From Dama dama (lineage: Eukaryota; Chordata; Mammalia; Artiodactyla; Cervidae): a stretch of 64,000 bases of DNA. Numbering within the stretch: position 1 is the first letter of the stretch; each line of letters opens with the position of its first letter. The notes beneath the pieces are model-generated. The model saw only the letters and a program-made list of their open reading frames with translations, made no database searches and was not told the origin of the DNA. The stretch spans positions 40,757,608-40,821,607 of the forward strand of contig NC_083694.1 of NCBI RefSeq assembly GCF_033118175.1. Reading direction: 5' to 3'. Positions 1-10,436 of the stretch are shown in pieces. A program made the position numbers and the translations under genes.

Positions 1-772
1 ATGGAAATCTCTAGTCTTTCCCATTCTATTGTTTTCCTCTATTTCTTTGCATTGTTCACTTAGGAAGGCTTTCTTATTTCTCCTTGTTATTCTTTGGAAC
101 TCTGTATTCATATGGGTATATCTTTCCTTTTCTCCTCTGCCTTTTGCTTCTCTTCTTTTCTCAGCTATTTGTAAGGCCTCCGCAGACAACCATTTTGCCT
201 TTTTGCATTTCTTTTTCTTGGGGATGGTCTTAATCACTGCCTTCTGTACCATTTCATGAACCTCTGTCCATAATTCTTCAGGCACTCTATCAGATCTAAT
301 CCTTTGAATCTATTTGTCCCTTCCACTGTATAATCATAAGGGATTTGATTTAGGTTATACCTGAATGGTCCAGTGGTTTTCCCTACTTTCTTCAATTTAT
401 GTCTGAATTTTGCAATAAGGAGTTCATGATCTGAGCCACAGTCAACTCCTGGTCATGTTTTTGTTGACCTTCTAGAGCTTCTCCATGTTTGACTGCAAAG
501 AATATAATCAATCTGATTTCGGTATTGACCATATGGTGATAGAATTGTCTATCATATGGTATAGATATCATATGGTATATGATAGAATTCTGCCATGGGT
601 AGAATTGTCTCTTGTGTTGTCGGAAGAGGCTGTTTGCTATGACCAGTGCATTCTCTTGGCAAAACTCTGTTAGCCTTTGCCCTGCTTCATTTTGTACTCC
701 AAGGCCAAACTTGCCTATTACTCCAGGTATCTCTTGACTCTCAGACCTGGTTCAAACTGTAGCTTTACAGCT
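1..772 (-). mobile_element. BovB (RTE) LINE fragment
   Basis: The reverse complement reads as the BovB coding region. Its right part, read on plus, has the familiar GGAAGAGGCTGTTTGCTATG and GCCAAACTTGCCTATTACTC blocks. It is broken by many stops. A local 13-base repeat (ATCATATGGTATA at 551-563 and 567-579) disturbs it. Confidence 0.85.
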
Positions 773-774
773 TA

Positions 775-890
775 CTCTAGTATTCTTGCCTGGAGAATTC
801 CATGGACAAAGGAGCCTGGAGGGCTACAGTCCATAGGGTTGCAAAGAGTCAGACACAACTGATCAACTAACACTTACACTTTTACTTTAC
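775..890 (+). mobile_element. Bov-tA/Bov-A SINE 3' fragment
   Basis: It has the ATTCTTGCCTGGAGAATTCC and GGGCTACAGTCCATAGGG blocks, abutting the BovB fragment. Confidence 0.85.
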
Positions 891-1004
891 CGCTTACTAT
901 ATTAGGTGTTTGTCTTGAGATAAGACATTTAATTTTTCTGAGCCTCAGTTTCTTCATTTATAAGATAGGAAACCAAAGTCTCACCTCATAAGATTGTGTG
1001 CATT

Positions 1005-1214
1005 TTTAAAAATATATATTTACTTATTTGGCTATGTTGGGTCTTAGTTGGGGCAGATGAGATCTTCGTTGTGGTGCTTGGACCCCCTAACTGAGGCTCG
1101 AGTCAGTAGTTGTGATGCCTCAGCATGTGGGATCTTAGTTCCCAGACCAGGGATTGAACCTGTGTTCCCTGCATTGCAAGGCAGATTCTTAACCACTGAA
1201 CTACCAGGAAGTCA
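1005..1214 (-). mobile_element. CHR-2-type tRNA-Glu SINE
   Basis: Reverse-oriented: A/T-rich tail, TTTGGCTATGTTGGGTCTTAG, then GATTCTTAACCACTGAACTA at the tRNA end. Confidence 0.85.
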
Positions 1215-1403
1215 TGAATTGTATGCATATTAAGCGAAAAAAGTGAATTTAAAATGTGACACATTTCTCTACTAATTATGAATAGTAATAACTCTTATTA
1301 TTGCTTGTGGGTAGTCTTTCGGCATTAATTTACAGCCATGGTAAATAAATCAAGGTTCTCAAGATTCCTTAGAGACCAGTGTCACAGTGCCTGCTACATA
1401 GTA

Positions 1404-1608
1404 TGTGCATGCTCAGTCGTGTCCAACTCTTTGCAACCCCATGTACTGTAGCCCACCAGGTTCCTCTGCCCATGGGATTTCTTAGGCAAGAATACTGGAG
1501 CATGTTGTCATTTCCTTCTCCAGGGGATTTTTCTGACTCACAGATCTAACCCTCATCTCCTGCATTGGCAGAAGGATTCTTTACCATTGTGCCACCTGGG
1601 AAGCCCGT
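1404..1608 (-). mobile_element. Bov-tA SINE
   Basis: Complete, reverse-oriented, with an exact 13-base target duplication CTGCTACATAGTA at 1391-1403 and 1609-1621. It sits in an older MIR/L2-like sequence. Confidence 0.9.
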
Positions 1609-1837
1609 CTGCTACATAGTAGGAACTTAATAAATGCTAACTATTGTCCTTAGTGTAGTATCATTAGACAACTTTGTTCTAATGGGATGGATCTCAACTC
1701 ATCTTTGCTCTGTTTAAAATTTTATTTCTGTGGTTTGACGTAACATTACCATGAAACAGAACCTGAATTTGGTTTCTTAAAGCCATTCAAATCACTGAAA
1801 CAGTAACGTACAATGTAACTCACTGTGTCCCACGCAG

Positions 1838-4800
1838 CCAAGTGACAGTGTTCCTGTTTGCGATCACCAGTCTGACGCTCCAGCTCTATGTTCTGCTAAG
1901 GTAAGTTCTTTTTCCAGCCACCTCCTCACCTGGCAGCTCAGCATGCACATCTTACCTGTGGGGTTGCTTTGGGTGCCCGCTGCCATTCCTGTTATGTGTT
2001 TAAATGCAGCCTGCCCCATTGTTTTACCCCTATTATCAATGGCAGTCACCTGCTTCACCTCTTTGAAAAGTCAAAACTCTCAGTCCAGTGAGGAGAGTTG
2101 GGATTTGGGCAGACAGAGCTTAACTTTTAACCAGCAGTTAAACAGGTTAAAAGTTAATACTTCCAGTAATAAGAAGTCCTTAAATGGGAGACAATGAGGG
2201 TGTGAATGTTTCCCTTTATAGATTCCCAAGAGACCAGGGTCGACAGCCTAGCATTAGCTAATGTCTCCAGGGCTGAGGGCAACACGGGCACACTTGACCA
2301 GATTATGACTTGACCTCTTATTTCTGATTCTGTGTCAGAAATCCATCTTGGCCAAAAAAGTCAGTTAATACCTTTTTCAATGGTCAAATGAAACAAATGC
2401 AATTTTACACATTTAAAATAAATTACAGTCCTAAAAACATGAAAATTCTAAAAAAAATCTGAAAACTGAGATTCCACTTAAGTGATGGGGAAGGATTGGA
2501 ATCCATGACACCCCTTGTAATTTGCATAATTCAAATTTGCCAGCTTCTACTAGAAGAGATTTGTGTACTTCTACTATAAGATGTAGGGTATATTTCCTCA
2601 CTCTAGAGGCCAGAATTTCCACAAAATGTTTTTTCATCAACGTATCAAATTAACATGAATTTAAAAAATGGTAAGATTTCCCTGGTGGTGCAGTAGTTAA
2701 GAATCTGCCTACCAGTACAGGGGACACAGGTTTGATCCCTGGTCTGGGAAGATTCCACATGCCACAGGGCAACTTGGCCTGGGCACCACAACTATGGAGT
2801 CGACGCCCTGCAACAACTGAAGCCTGTGTGCCTAGAGCCTGTGCTCCACAAGAGAAACCACCGTGAGGAGAAGCCTGTGCACTGAAGCTAGAGAGCAGCC
2901 CCTGCTCACAACTAAAGAAAGCCCAAGAGCAGCAGTGAAGACCCAGCGCGCTCAAAAATAAAAAATATTTTTTTTAAATTAAAGTAGGAAAAAAAAATGG
3001 TGAACACTGTCCACAAATTAAGAATATTAATAACTCTTAGCATTAAGAATATTCATAAGTCAATATTATCATTAATGCTAGCACTAATTTGCAGTCATGG
3101 TAAAGAACAAAGGTTCTTAAGAGAAGTGAGTTGCCTGGAGCCAAATGAACCTCATGCCACAATTAGAACTCAAGGGTCAGTGCCTTCTGGTTTTATGTTA
3201 ACAGTGTGCTTTTCTTCTAATAAGTAATCAACTAGTGTATGACCTGGTATATTGATTTGTAGGCCCAGATCTTCTCGATACTGCAGTCAACCTCTCCTTA
3301 CCAACCTGGTTAGCAATATCATCTTTACTTTCTTCACAATTGGTAAGTGTGGAGTCATTCTTAATAAGTGCAGTCATATACTTATTGTCTATTTGCCAGA
3401 TGCTGTTAGAATAAAAATGGATAAGATAGGACTTCTTGCTCTTCAAGAGCTCACAGACTGAAATCTGAGAAAAAATTCACATTTAAAATTCAGGTGAAGG
3501 GGGAGGGGGGTTCAGGATGCGAGGGACACACGTGCATCCGTGGCTGATTCATGTCAATGCGTGGCAAAAACCACCAAAATACTGTAAAGTAATTACCCTC
3601 CGATTAAAATAAATTAACTCATTTTTTAAAAATGAAATAAAATTCAGGTGGAGGAAAATTTAAAATGCTCCTTAGTGTCTCTTTGAGTTGTCCTACAATT
3701 TGAATATGAAACCAATTTAATATTGGGTTGGCCAAAAAGTTTATTCAGGTTTTCTAAATGAATTTTTCAGCCAACTCAATATAAACATTTTGGTATTATA
3801 AAATTCTTTATAGTTATAACATAAAAATATCAAATTTACCCACTCATTCAATAATTAGATACTGAGAAGATGACATGGGTAGAAACACAGGGACCTCGAC
3901 TACTTGAAGTCAAAAAGTGATACAGAAGAGTTGTTACTCTGAAATGTGTAGAAGTTTCAGGAATACTTTAGCCAATATATTTTAGTTATATTTTCTTCTG
4001 TATGAACTTCTAATAGTGATGTGAAATTTAAATAAAGACAATATCTAAATTTTTATAAAATGAAAACAGTTAATGGGTGCCGTAGGCAGGGTTCTAGAAA
4101 GAGTCTCTACTAAACCCCAACTCCACAAGAGGCAGTGTGTGCAACAGACAAGAGCACCAGCTATGGAGACTGAGGGAGGCCAGTTCAAACCCCCACACCC
4201 CAAACAGAAGAAGCTATTAATACTCCACCCTCCGGTGATTCCCAGCCTTATTTCTAAGGGAATTCCCTGGTGGTAGAGTGGTTAGGACTCCATGCTCTCA
4301 CTGCCGAGGCCTAGAATCCATACCTGGAACTAAAATCCCACAAGATGCTTGGTGCAGCCAAAAGGAAAAAGAAGAAGGAGATTAAAAAACCTGTTTTGCA
4401 GTTTTGCTGTAAGATTTATATGAGATAGTGGGGGAATTATTTAAAAAAACAACTGTCACAGTTACTGTCACCAGCATTGCCAATAGTAAGAACACGACCT
4501 CTATCGAGGAAAACCTTAGCCTGGCCAAGTTTTGAGCACTTTTGTTCCAAAATAGATACACAAGGAAACACCATGATTTAGCTTTGCATTCAGAATATAT
4601 TTCGGAATGAAATAATGCCATTTACAGCAACACAGATGGACCTAGAGATTATTATATTAAGTGAAGTCAGAAGTGAAAGTCTCTCAGTTGTGTCCGACTC
4701 TTTGCGACCCCATGGACTATATAGTCCATGGAATTCGCTGGGCCAGAATACTGGAGTAGGTAGCCTTTCCCTTTTCCAGGGGATCTTCCTAACCCAGGGA

Positions 4801-6913
4801 TCAAAACCAGGTCTCCCACATTGCAGGGGGATTCTTTACCAGCTGTGCCACAAGGGAAGCCACAAGTGAAGTCAGAAAGAGAAAAACAATACCACTTAAT
4901 ATCACTTGTATGTCGACTCTAAAGTATGCCACAAATGAACCTATCTACTAAACATATCTCCGAAATAGACTCAAAAACACAGAGAATAGACTTGTGGTTG
5001 CCAAGGTAGGGGTGGGATGGGGGAGGGAAGGATTGGGAGTTTGGGACAAACTAATAATATATCCCGGATGGATAAACAACAAGGTCCTAAGGTACAGCCC
5101 AGAGAACTATATTCAATATCCTGTGATACACCATAATGGAAAAGAATATAAAGAAGAATGTGTATAACTTGGCTGCACAGCAGAAATTAACACATTATAA
5201 ATTAACTATATTTTAATAAAATCTTTAAAAAAAGAATATACTATTTCTGAGGCAATTCAACCCAGTAAACTGATGCTGTTCTGCCATCTTTTTAGGTTTT
5301 ACCGTGCTGCTTATTCGGATGGAACCGGTCCCACAGGCACTAAAGAGGATGTTTTCTGCATTTGGTGTGGGATCCTTCATCGAGGGAGTCTGCACCGTCG
5401 TGTTAACATTTTTGGCAACTGACTGTGTATGTTTTTAAACATTGAATTTCTAAAGGCTCATCTTTATCTGAAAGCTTGGCTGTATACAATGCACCGTTAG
5501 TCTTCAACATTTATTTTCTACCTCAAACTAAAAAAATAGAGATGGAGGCTTCCCTGGTGGTCCAGTGGTTAAGAAGCCGCCTTGCAATGCAGGGACACCC
5601 ATGCGATCCCTGGTCTGGGAAGATCCCACATGCTGCAGAGCAACTAAGTCCATGAGCTGCAACCACTGAGCCTGTGCTCTGCAACTACTGCAGCCTGTGT
5701 GCCTAGAGCCCGTGTTCTGCAACAAGAGAAGCCATTGCAATGAGAAGCCCGGGTACCACAATGAAGAGTAGCCCCTGCCTGCCACAACTAGAGAAAACCT
5801 GAGTACAGCAATTAAGACTCACCACAGCCAAAAAATTTAAAAAATAAACCTTTCAAAAGAATAAAGATGAAGAGCTAGAACTCCTAATTAGACACATGTC
5901 ACAGTCAAAACATTTCATCAGGGAAAGTTTAAAAATTCCATGAGAGATTTTTCTTTTTGGAGGGTGAATTCCACTTGACTAGAATTATATATACAAAAAA
6001 AGTTAAGACATTAATCAACAGTGGAACTGGGTTGGCACATTAAGCAGCAAGCCTTCCATCTCTTGCTAAATTGGTGCCTTTGAAAAAATCCTTTCAGCAA
6101 AAACATTTAAAATATGTGTTGCAATTATAAGATAAGTAATTCCTCACAGTGCTCTTTTCTTCCCAAATACAGGCAAAAACCACTCCTGAACTGTACTACT
6201 TGTCTGTGCTGCTGTCAGTGAGCAGCTTGGTTTCTACAGGTAATCACAAACTTCCAGAGTAACCTAGCCCTGTCAAAGGTGTGCCAGTCCTTCGAGGGAA
6301 GTAAATGCTCAGCTAGGATTGTTACAGGTTGGTCAAAAAGTTTGCTCAGGTTTTCCCACAAGTGGAAACTTATGGTCAACTGGCTACTTTACAAGGGGAA
6401 GCCCTATTTCCTCTTAAAGCAGGTGCTCCAAAAGGCACATACAAGTGGAGAGGGACTTCCCTCGTGGTCCAGTGATTAAGACTCCATGCTTCCACTGCAG
6501 GGAGCACAGGTTCAATTCTTGGTCAAGGACTAAGATCCCGAAGGCAGATGGCCAAAAAAAATAGAGAGGGTTAGAATGGGATATAAAAGCCATCCTTCTC
6601 TGGCAGTCCAGCGATTAATCCTTTGCCTTCCAAAGCAGGGGCTGTGGGTTTGATCCCTGGTCAGGAAGCTAAGATTCCATATGCCTTGGGGTCAAAAACC
6701 AAATCATAAAACAGAAACAATATTGTAACAAATTCAGTAAAGACCTTAAAAATGGTCTACATTAAAAAAAATAAAAAGTCATCCTTCTCACGTTATTTCT
6801 GCTCCATTTAATTAGATTCCATTTTTTATCCTACAGTGCTTTTTTCAAGCCTGGGGCTGACTTGGCTGGCCAGTGTGATCTGTCCAAGGCCAGACACTAA
6901 ACCAACAGTCTGA
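1838..6913 (+). CDS. Unidentified multi-pass membrane protein, last five exons (5' part outside window)
   Basis: Exons are 1838-1900, 3263-3342, 5296-5426, 6173-6239 and 6837-6913 (TGA at 6911-6913). Every intron has AG/GT borders, and the phases match across all four introns (2, 1, 0, 1), so one frame stays open for about 138 residues. The first exon begins with the third base of a codon, so at least one upstream exon is missing; I see none in 1-1837. The protein has about four hydrophobic segments: exon 1 (VFLFAITSLTLQLYVLL), the exon 2/3 junction (NLVSNIIFTFFTIG-FTVLLI), late exon 3 (GVGSFIEGVCTVVLTFLA) and exons 4-5 (YYLSVLLSVSSLV to TWLASVI). A basic Arg/Cys loop follows segment 1 and the tail is short and polar (CPRPDTKPTV). 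I do not recognise the family and assign no function. It would lie antisense within NMNAT1 intron 1. A recently inactivated gene is possible, but no lesion is visible in these exons. Confidence 0.66.
2673..2975 (+). mobile_element. CHR-2-type SINE, long form
   Basis: TTTCCCTGGTGGTGCAGTAG head, tRNA-like B box (GGTTTGATCCCTGG) and an A-rich tail. Confidence 0.85.
3487..3650 (+). mobile_element. Ruminant L1 3' end
   Basis: G-rich start, then the GCAAAAACCACCAAAATACTG and TAAAGTAATTACCCTCCGAT blocks and an A/T tail, as in ruminant L1 3' UTRs. Confidence 0.7.
3722..3784. mobile_element. Mariner-derived MITE
   Basis: The left end TTGGGTTGGCCAAAAAGTTT is mirrored by CAGCCAACTCAATA at the right end, giving a short palindromic element. 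Confidence 0.75.
4257..4380 (+). mobile_element. CHR-2-type SINE, short form
   Basis: GAATTCCCTGGTGGTAGAGT head, internal tRNA-like part, A/G-rich tail. Confidence 0.8.
4600..5236 (+). mobile_element. L1 3' end (ruminant type), interrupted by a SINE
   Basis: It contains GATGGACCTAGAGATTATTA, AAAAACACAGAGAATAGACT and AACTATATTCAATATCCTGT, then an A-rich tail. These blocks mark the end of ORF2 and the 3' UTR. Confidence 0.85.
4673..4863 (-). mobile_element. Bov-tA SINE nested in L1
   Basis: Flanked by an exact 14-base duplication AAGTGAAGTCAGAA (4659-4672 and 4864-4877), which shows it inserted into the L1. Confidence 0.92.
5548..5855 (+). mobile_element. CHR-2-type SINE, long form
   Basis: GGCTTCCCTGGTGGTCCAGT head and AAATTTAAAAAATAAA tail. 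Flanked by imperfect AATA(G/A)AGATG repeats. It splits one copy of the duplicated intron sequence. Confidence 0.87.
6328..6384. mobile_element. Mariner-MITE fragment, degenerate
   Basis: GGTTGGTCAAAAAGTTTGCT resembles the MITE at 3722, followed by a decayed mirror end. Confidence 0.4.
6449..6564 (+). mobile_element. CHR-2-type SINE, short form
   Basis: AGGGACTTCCCTCGTGGTCC head, GGTTCAATTCTTGG B box, GCCAAAAAAAA tail. Confidence 0.85.
6590..6776 (+). mobile_element. CHR-2-type SINE, diverged
   Basis: The CTCTGGCAGTCCAGCGATTA head and GGTTTGATCCCTGGTCAGG B box are recognisable. Similar AAAAG(C/T)CATCCTTCTC flanks are the target duplication. It lies just before the last exon of the membrane-protein gene. 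Confidence 0.75.
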
Positions 6914-7365
6914 AGCTAGCATTTGAGCCCTGCTGGTTCCCTGCCTTAGATATTTGTCTTCAGCAGGTTGAATCTTTTCCAGGAGCCTTGTCACCTGACC
7001 ACTGCCAGCAAGCACATAGGACCATCTCCACCCTGCTACTCCTAGATGAAGTGGTCAGCGGAACATCAGAGCCATGACAACAGGAAGCACATCAAAACCA
7101 GTCATTAAGAAGAAAGTTGTCAGGTGACAGTTTTACAAGCACTGATGATGGACAAAGATGAACAGTTCACCCCAAATCACTGGGTCAACATCACAACCAA
7201 ACGCAGCCTCAATAAGGATCTCCTATTAGATATTCTTGAGATCATCACTTAAGACTTTCTGACCCTCCTTTATTCTGTTTCAGTGAAGTTAGTAGCATCT
7301 ACTGGATGACTGTGATAAAAACAAGCACAGAGAAGGAAAAAATAAAAATAAAAGTCTTAGTCATG
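6914..7365 (+). other. Probable 3' UTR of the unnamed membrane-protein gene
   Basis: Repeat-free sequence follows the stop codon and ends with two adjacent AATAAA signals at 7341-7346 and 7347-7352. This is the natural 3' end for the five-exon gene. The cleavage site is inferred. Confidence 0.45.
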
Positions 7366-7722
7366 AACAAGGGGTCTAGTTTCAAAAGAACACAGTGATC
7401 CAGGCTGTATATTTGAACAAGGTCAATCTATGGCTTCTTTAAAAGTGCAGTGGGAAGTTTTAGAGTAAAAATCATCATGAACCCCTCTATCTGGGTGACA
7501 CCAATCTCTTGCATCATGACAGTAAACTGCTCACTAGAGAAAACAGCCAACTGACCTGCCATGCTACCCTGTCTTCTGGCTTGTTCTGTGTGTATTCACA
7601 GATTCTAAGGGGTTTTAAGAAGGAGCTAGCCACTCACAAATGCTCTCAAGTCTTTGGGATGGGGAGAAAATGGTGTTTCTTGAGCAAAAAGAAGAGTATT
7701 TCTTAGCAGAAGAAATAAGTTT

Positions 7723-7907
7723 ATTTAAAAAAATATTTATTTATGTATTTATTTATTTGGCTGCACCAAGTCTTAGCTGTGGGATTTTTTTTTTAGTTGC
7801 AGCATTTGAGATCTTTAGTTGAGGCATATGGGATCTAAGTTCTTGTTCCTTCTGGGACTTCATTGGGAGTGTAGAATCTTAGCCACTGGACCACCCAGGA
7901 AGTCCCA
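7723..7907 (-). mobile_element. CHR-2-type SINE
   Basis: Reverse-oriented, TTTATTTATTTGGCTGCACC to CCACTGGACCACCCAGGAAG. Confidence 0.83.
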
Positions 7908-8005
7908 GAAGGAAAAAGTTTAATATAAACATCTCCAAGCACATTGATGACAGTGACAGACACAGACCTTCACAAATGGGAATGATTGCTTTCCATCTGC
8001 TTCTC

Positions 8006-8045
8006 TGTTCAGGTGGTACCTGCTGCAGGAGGTACCACCTGAACA
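8006..8045. repeat. Perfect 16-bp inverted repeat with 8-base loop
   Basis: TGTTCAGGTGGTACCT (8006-8021) and its exact reverse complement (8030-8045) flank GCTGCAGG. The sequence is unique, not part of a recognised repeat. Confidence 0.95.
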
Positions 8046-8212
8046 CACTATCCATTCTCCACACCAACACTTACTGAGCACCTTCCACGTTCCAAACATT
8101 GCACTGAAACTTAGGAATTACTTAGTTACTCGGGTAACTTGTACGTTGACTGTGAAATCCCCTGAAGTAATTCACTTACTATGATTAACAGAAACTATTT
8201 AAAAACAACATG

Positions 8213-8428
8213 AGCTTCCCTGGTGACTCAGATGGTAAAGAATCTGCCTGCAGTAAGGAGACCCAGGTTTAGTCCCTGGGTCAGGAAGATCCCCTGGAGG
8301 AGGGAATGGCTACTTACACCAGTATTCTTGCCTGGGAAATCACATAGACAGAGGAGCCTAGCAGGATACAGTCCATGGGATCCCAAAGAGTCGGACATGA
8401 CTGAGCAACTAACACTTTCACTTTTAAT
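8213..8428 (+). mobile_element. Bov-tA SINE
   Basis: Full-length tRNA-Glu head (GCTTCCCTGGTGACTCAGAT) to the GACTGAGCAACTAACAC end. Confidence 0.9.
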
Positions 8429-8542
8429 AGCCTTTTTACATTCTTTAGATCTTATTAACATGTCAAATAAATGTCAAATGTCAATTTACCTCAAGATTTC
8501 TATGAGAAGTTTCTTTTTTTTTCTCTGAACTATCGTGCCCCT

Positions 8543-8772
8543 GGGCTTCCCTGATAGCTCAGTTGGTAAAGAACCCACCATATTTGCTCAGAGTGGAAAA
8601 CTTCTGGGCAACGTTGTGGGGGGATACAGAAGACACTGATTCGATCCCTGGGTCAGGAAGATCCCCTATTGGAGAAAATGGGGAGTATTCTTGTCTGGAG
8701 AATTCCATGGACAGAGGAGCCTGGTGGGCCACAGACCATGGGGTTGCAAAGAGTCGGACATGCACATTGCAC
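8543..8772 (+). mobile_element. Bov-tA SINE with an internal insertion
   Basis: Head and body are normal, but about 40 extra bases lie between the A and B boxes (around 8580-8638). Confidence 0.85.
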
Positions 8773-8942
8773 ATGTGGGACCTGGGATCCAGGGGTATAA
8801 TATCTCTGAAGCAAAATGTTGGGTATGTGCACCTAGAAGCAACTTTCTGGGAGAATGTTAGAGGAAGTTTCAGAAAATAAAACATTAAGCATTACTCTCA
8901 TTAAATTTACTATAAGAAAAAAAAAAATTTGTTTGACACCCA

Positions 8943-8971
8943 CTACACTCCATTTAAAATTTGGAGTGTAG
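8943..8971. repeat. 10-bp inverted repeat
   Basis: CTACACTCCA and its exact reverse complement TGGAGTGTAG flank a 9-base AT loop. Confidence 0.85.
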
Positions 8972-9066
8972 CTAAATTTAAAATTTAAAGAAATTGAAAT
9001 TTAAGGTTAGTCTTCCCACTACTTTTTTCACAGCTGTTAAGACCTGACAGTGAAAACTTTCTAAAT

Positions 9067-9285
9067 ACGAATTGAATGGAATACTGAATTTCTAAATGCT
9101 CAGCTAATCTGAAAGCTTGGCTATATTTAATATACCATCAGTCTTTATATTCTACTTATTGTAAAAATAAAGATATGCAAAAATGGGATTCCTAATTACA
9201 TATGTCATAGTTGAAACATTTCATGGGGGAAAATGTAAAAAAATTCCATGAAGAATTCTCTTCCTTTTTCTACTTTCCTATAATT
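9067..9285 (+). repeat. Second copy of an intron segment (paralogue of 5437-5970)
   Basis: Shared blocks include ATCTGAAAGCTTGGCT, TTAGTCTT/CAGTCTTT, TCCTAATTA and GAAACATTTCAT/AAAACATTTCAT. They occur in the same order and orientation as in 5437-5520 plus 5857-5970. This copy lacks the SINE present in the first copy. Confidence 0.75.
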
Positions 9286-9307
9286 TTTAAACATTAATAT
9301 GGAACTA

Positions 9308-9592
9308 TTGGGGACTTTCCTGGTTGTCCAGTGGTTAAGAATCCACTTGCCAAAGCAGGGACACAGGCTTGATCTCTGCTCTGGGAAGATCCCACATTCC
9401 TTGGGGCAGCTAAGCCTGTGTACCACAGCTACTGAAGCCAAGTGCCCAAGAGCCCATGCTCTGCAGCAAAAGAAGCCACTGCAATGAGAAGCCTGCACAT
9501 TGCAATGAAGAGTAGCCCATGCTAGCCACACTAGAGAAAGCCCACATGCAGCAACGCAGACCCAGTGCAGACAAATATATCTATATATTATC
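9308..9592 (+). mobile_element. CHR-2-type SINE, long form
   Basis: GGGGACTTTCCTGGTTGTCC head to GCAGACCCAGTGCAGAC and an AT tail. Confidence 0.85.
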
Positions 9593-9672
9593 TCCAATTA
9601 TGCTTATGTAATGATGGTGATAATTATATAGGTAACATCCATTGAGTTCTTCCTGTGTACCAAGCAAGATAC

Positions 9673-10150
9673 TAAGCAGAGACATCACTTTGATGACAAA
9701 GGTCCGTATAGTTGAAGCTATGATTTTTTCAGTAGTCCTGTATGGATGTGAGAGTTAGACCATAAAGAAGTCTCAGCACCATAGAAATGACACCTTCAAA
9801 CGGTGTTGAAGAAGATTCTTGAGACAACAAGGAACTCAAATCAGTCAATCCTAAAGGAAATCAACTCTGAATATCAGTGGAAGGACTGATGCTGAAGCTG
9901 AAGCTCCAATACTTTGGCCTCCTGATGTGAAGAGCCGATTCACTGGAAAAGACCCTGATGCTGGGAAAGACTGATGGCAGGAGAAGGGGTCGACAGAGGA
10001 TGAGGTGGTTAGATAGCATCACTGCCTCTATGGACATGAGTTTGAACAAAGTCAGGGAGATAGTGATGGACAGAGAAGCCTGGCATGCTGCAGTTCATGG
10101 GATCGCAATGAGTCGGACCGAGTTAGCGACTGAACAACAACAACAATAAT
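9673..10150 (+). mobile_element. BovB LINE 3' end
   Basis: It reads as the C-terminal end of the BovB reverse transcriptase frame (broken) into GATGCTGGGAAAGACTGATG and the (CAA)n tail. It inserted in the MIR. Confidence 0.92.
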
Positions 10151-10196
10151 GTGATACTTATAACATTCCAATAAAGTAGGTACTATTATTATCCCT

Positions 10197-10309
10197 TCTT
10201 TTTTTGGGTGGGGAGGCATGTGGGATCTTAGTTTCCCGACCATGGATCAAACACATGCCCCATGAAGTACAAGTGTAGTCTTAACCACTGGACCACCAGG
10301 GAAGTCCCC
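10197..10309 (-). mobile_element. CHR-2-type SINE, short form
   Basis: Reverse-oriented, poly(T) to CACCAGGGAAGTCCC. Second insertion in the MIR, next to TATTAT(T)ATC repeats. Confidence 0.85.
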
Positions 10310-10436
10310 TATTATCTCTTTTTTAGCAGGTGAGGAAACTGAAGTTGAAAGAGGTTGATCAATTTGCTCAAGATCTCACAGCTTGTGTAACAACCCTGAC
10401 TCTGAAAGTTCATGCTCTTAACCACTACACAGACTT

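Larger units (their letters stand above)
9612..10436 (+). repeat. MIR SINE split by two younger insertions
   Basis: Pieces lie at about 9612-9672, 10151-10196 and 10311-10436. They read in order as MIR: ATTGAGTTCTTCCTGTGTAC, GTAGGTACTATTATTATCCC, then GGTGAGGAAACTGAAG to TCATGCTCTTAACCACTACA. Confidence 0.8.

Noticed and set aside
6837..6913. Last exon tail (TKPTV) as a PDZ-binding motif
   Set aside because: The -2 position is Pro rather than Ser/Thr, so it does not fit a class I motif.
9861..10149. Short frames that look protein-like (LNKVREIVMDREAW and similar)
   Set aside because: These are pieces of the BovB reverse transcriptase 3' end, a common source of false genes in ruminants.
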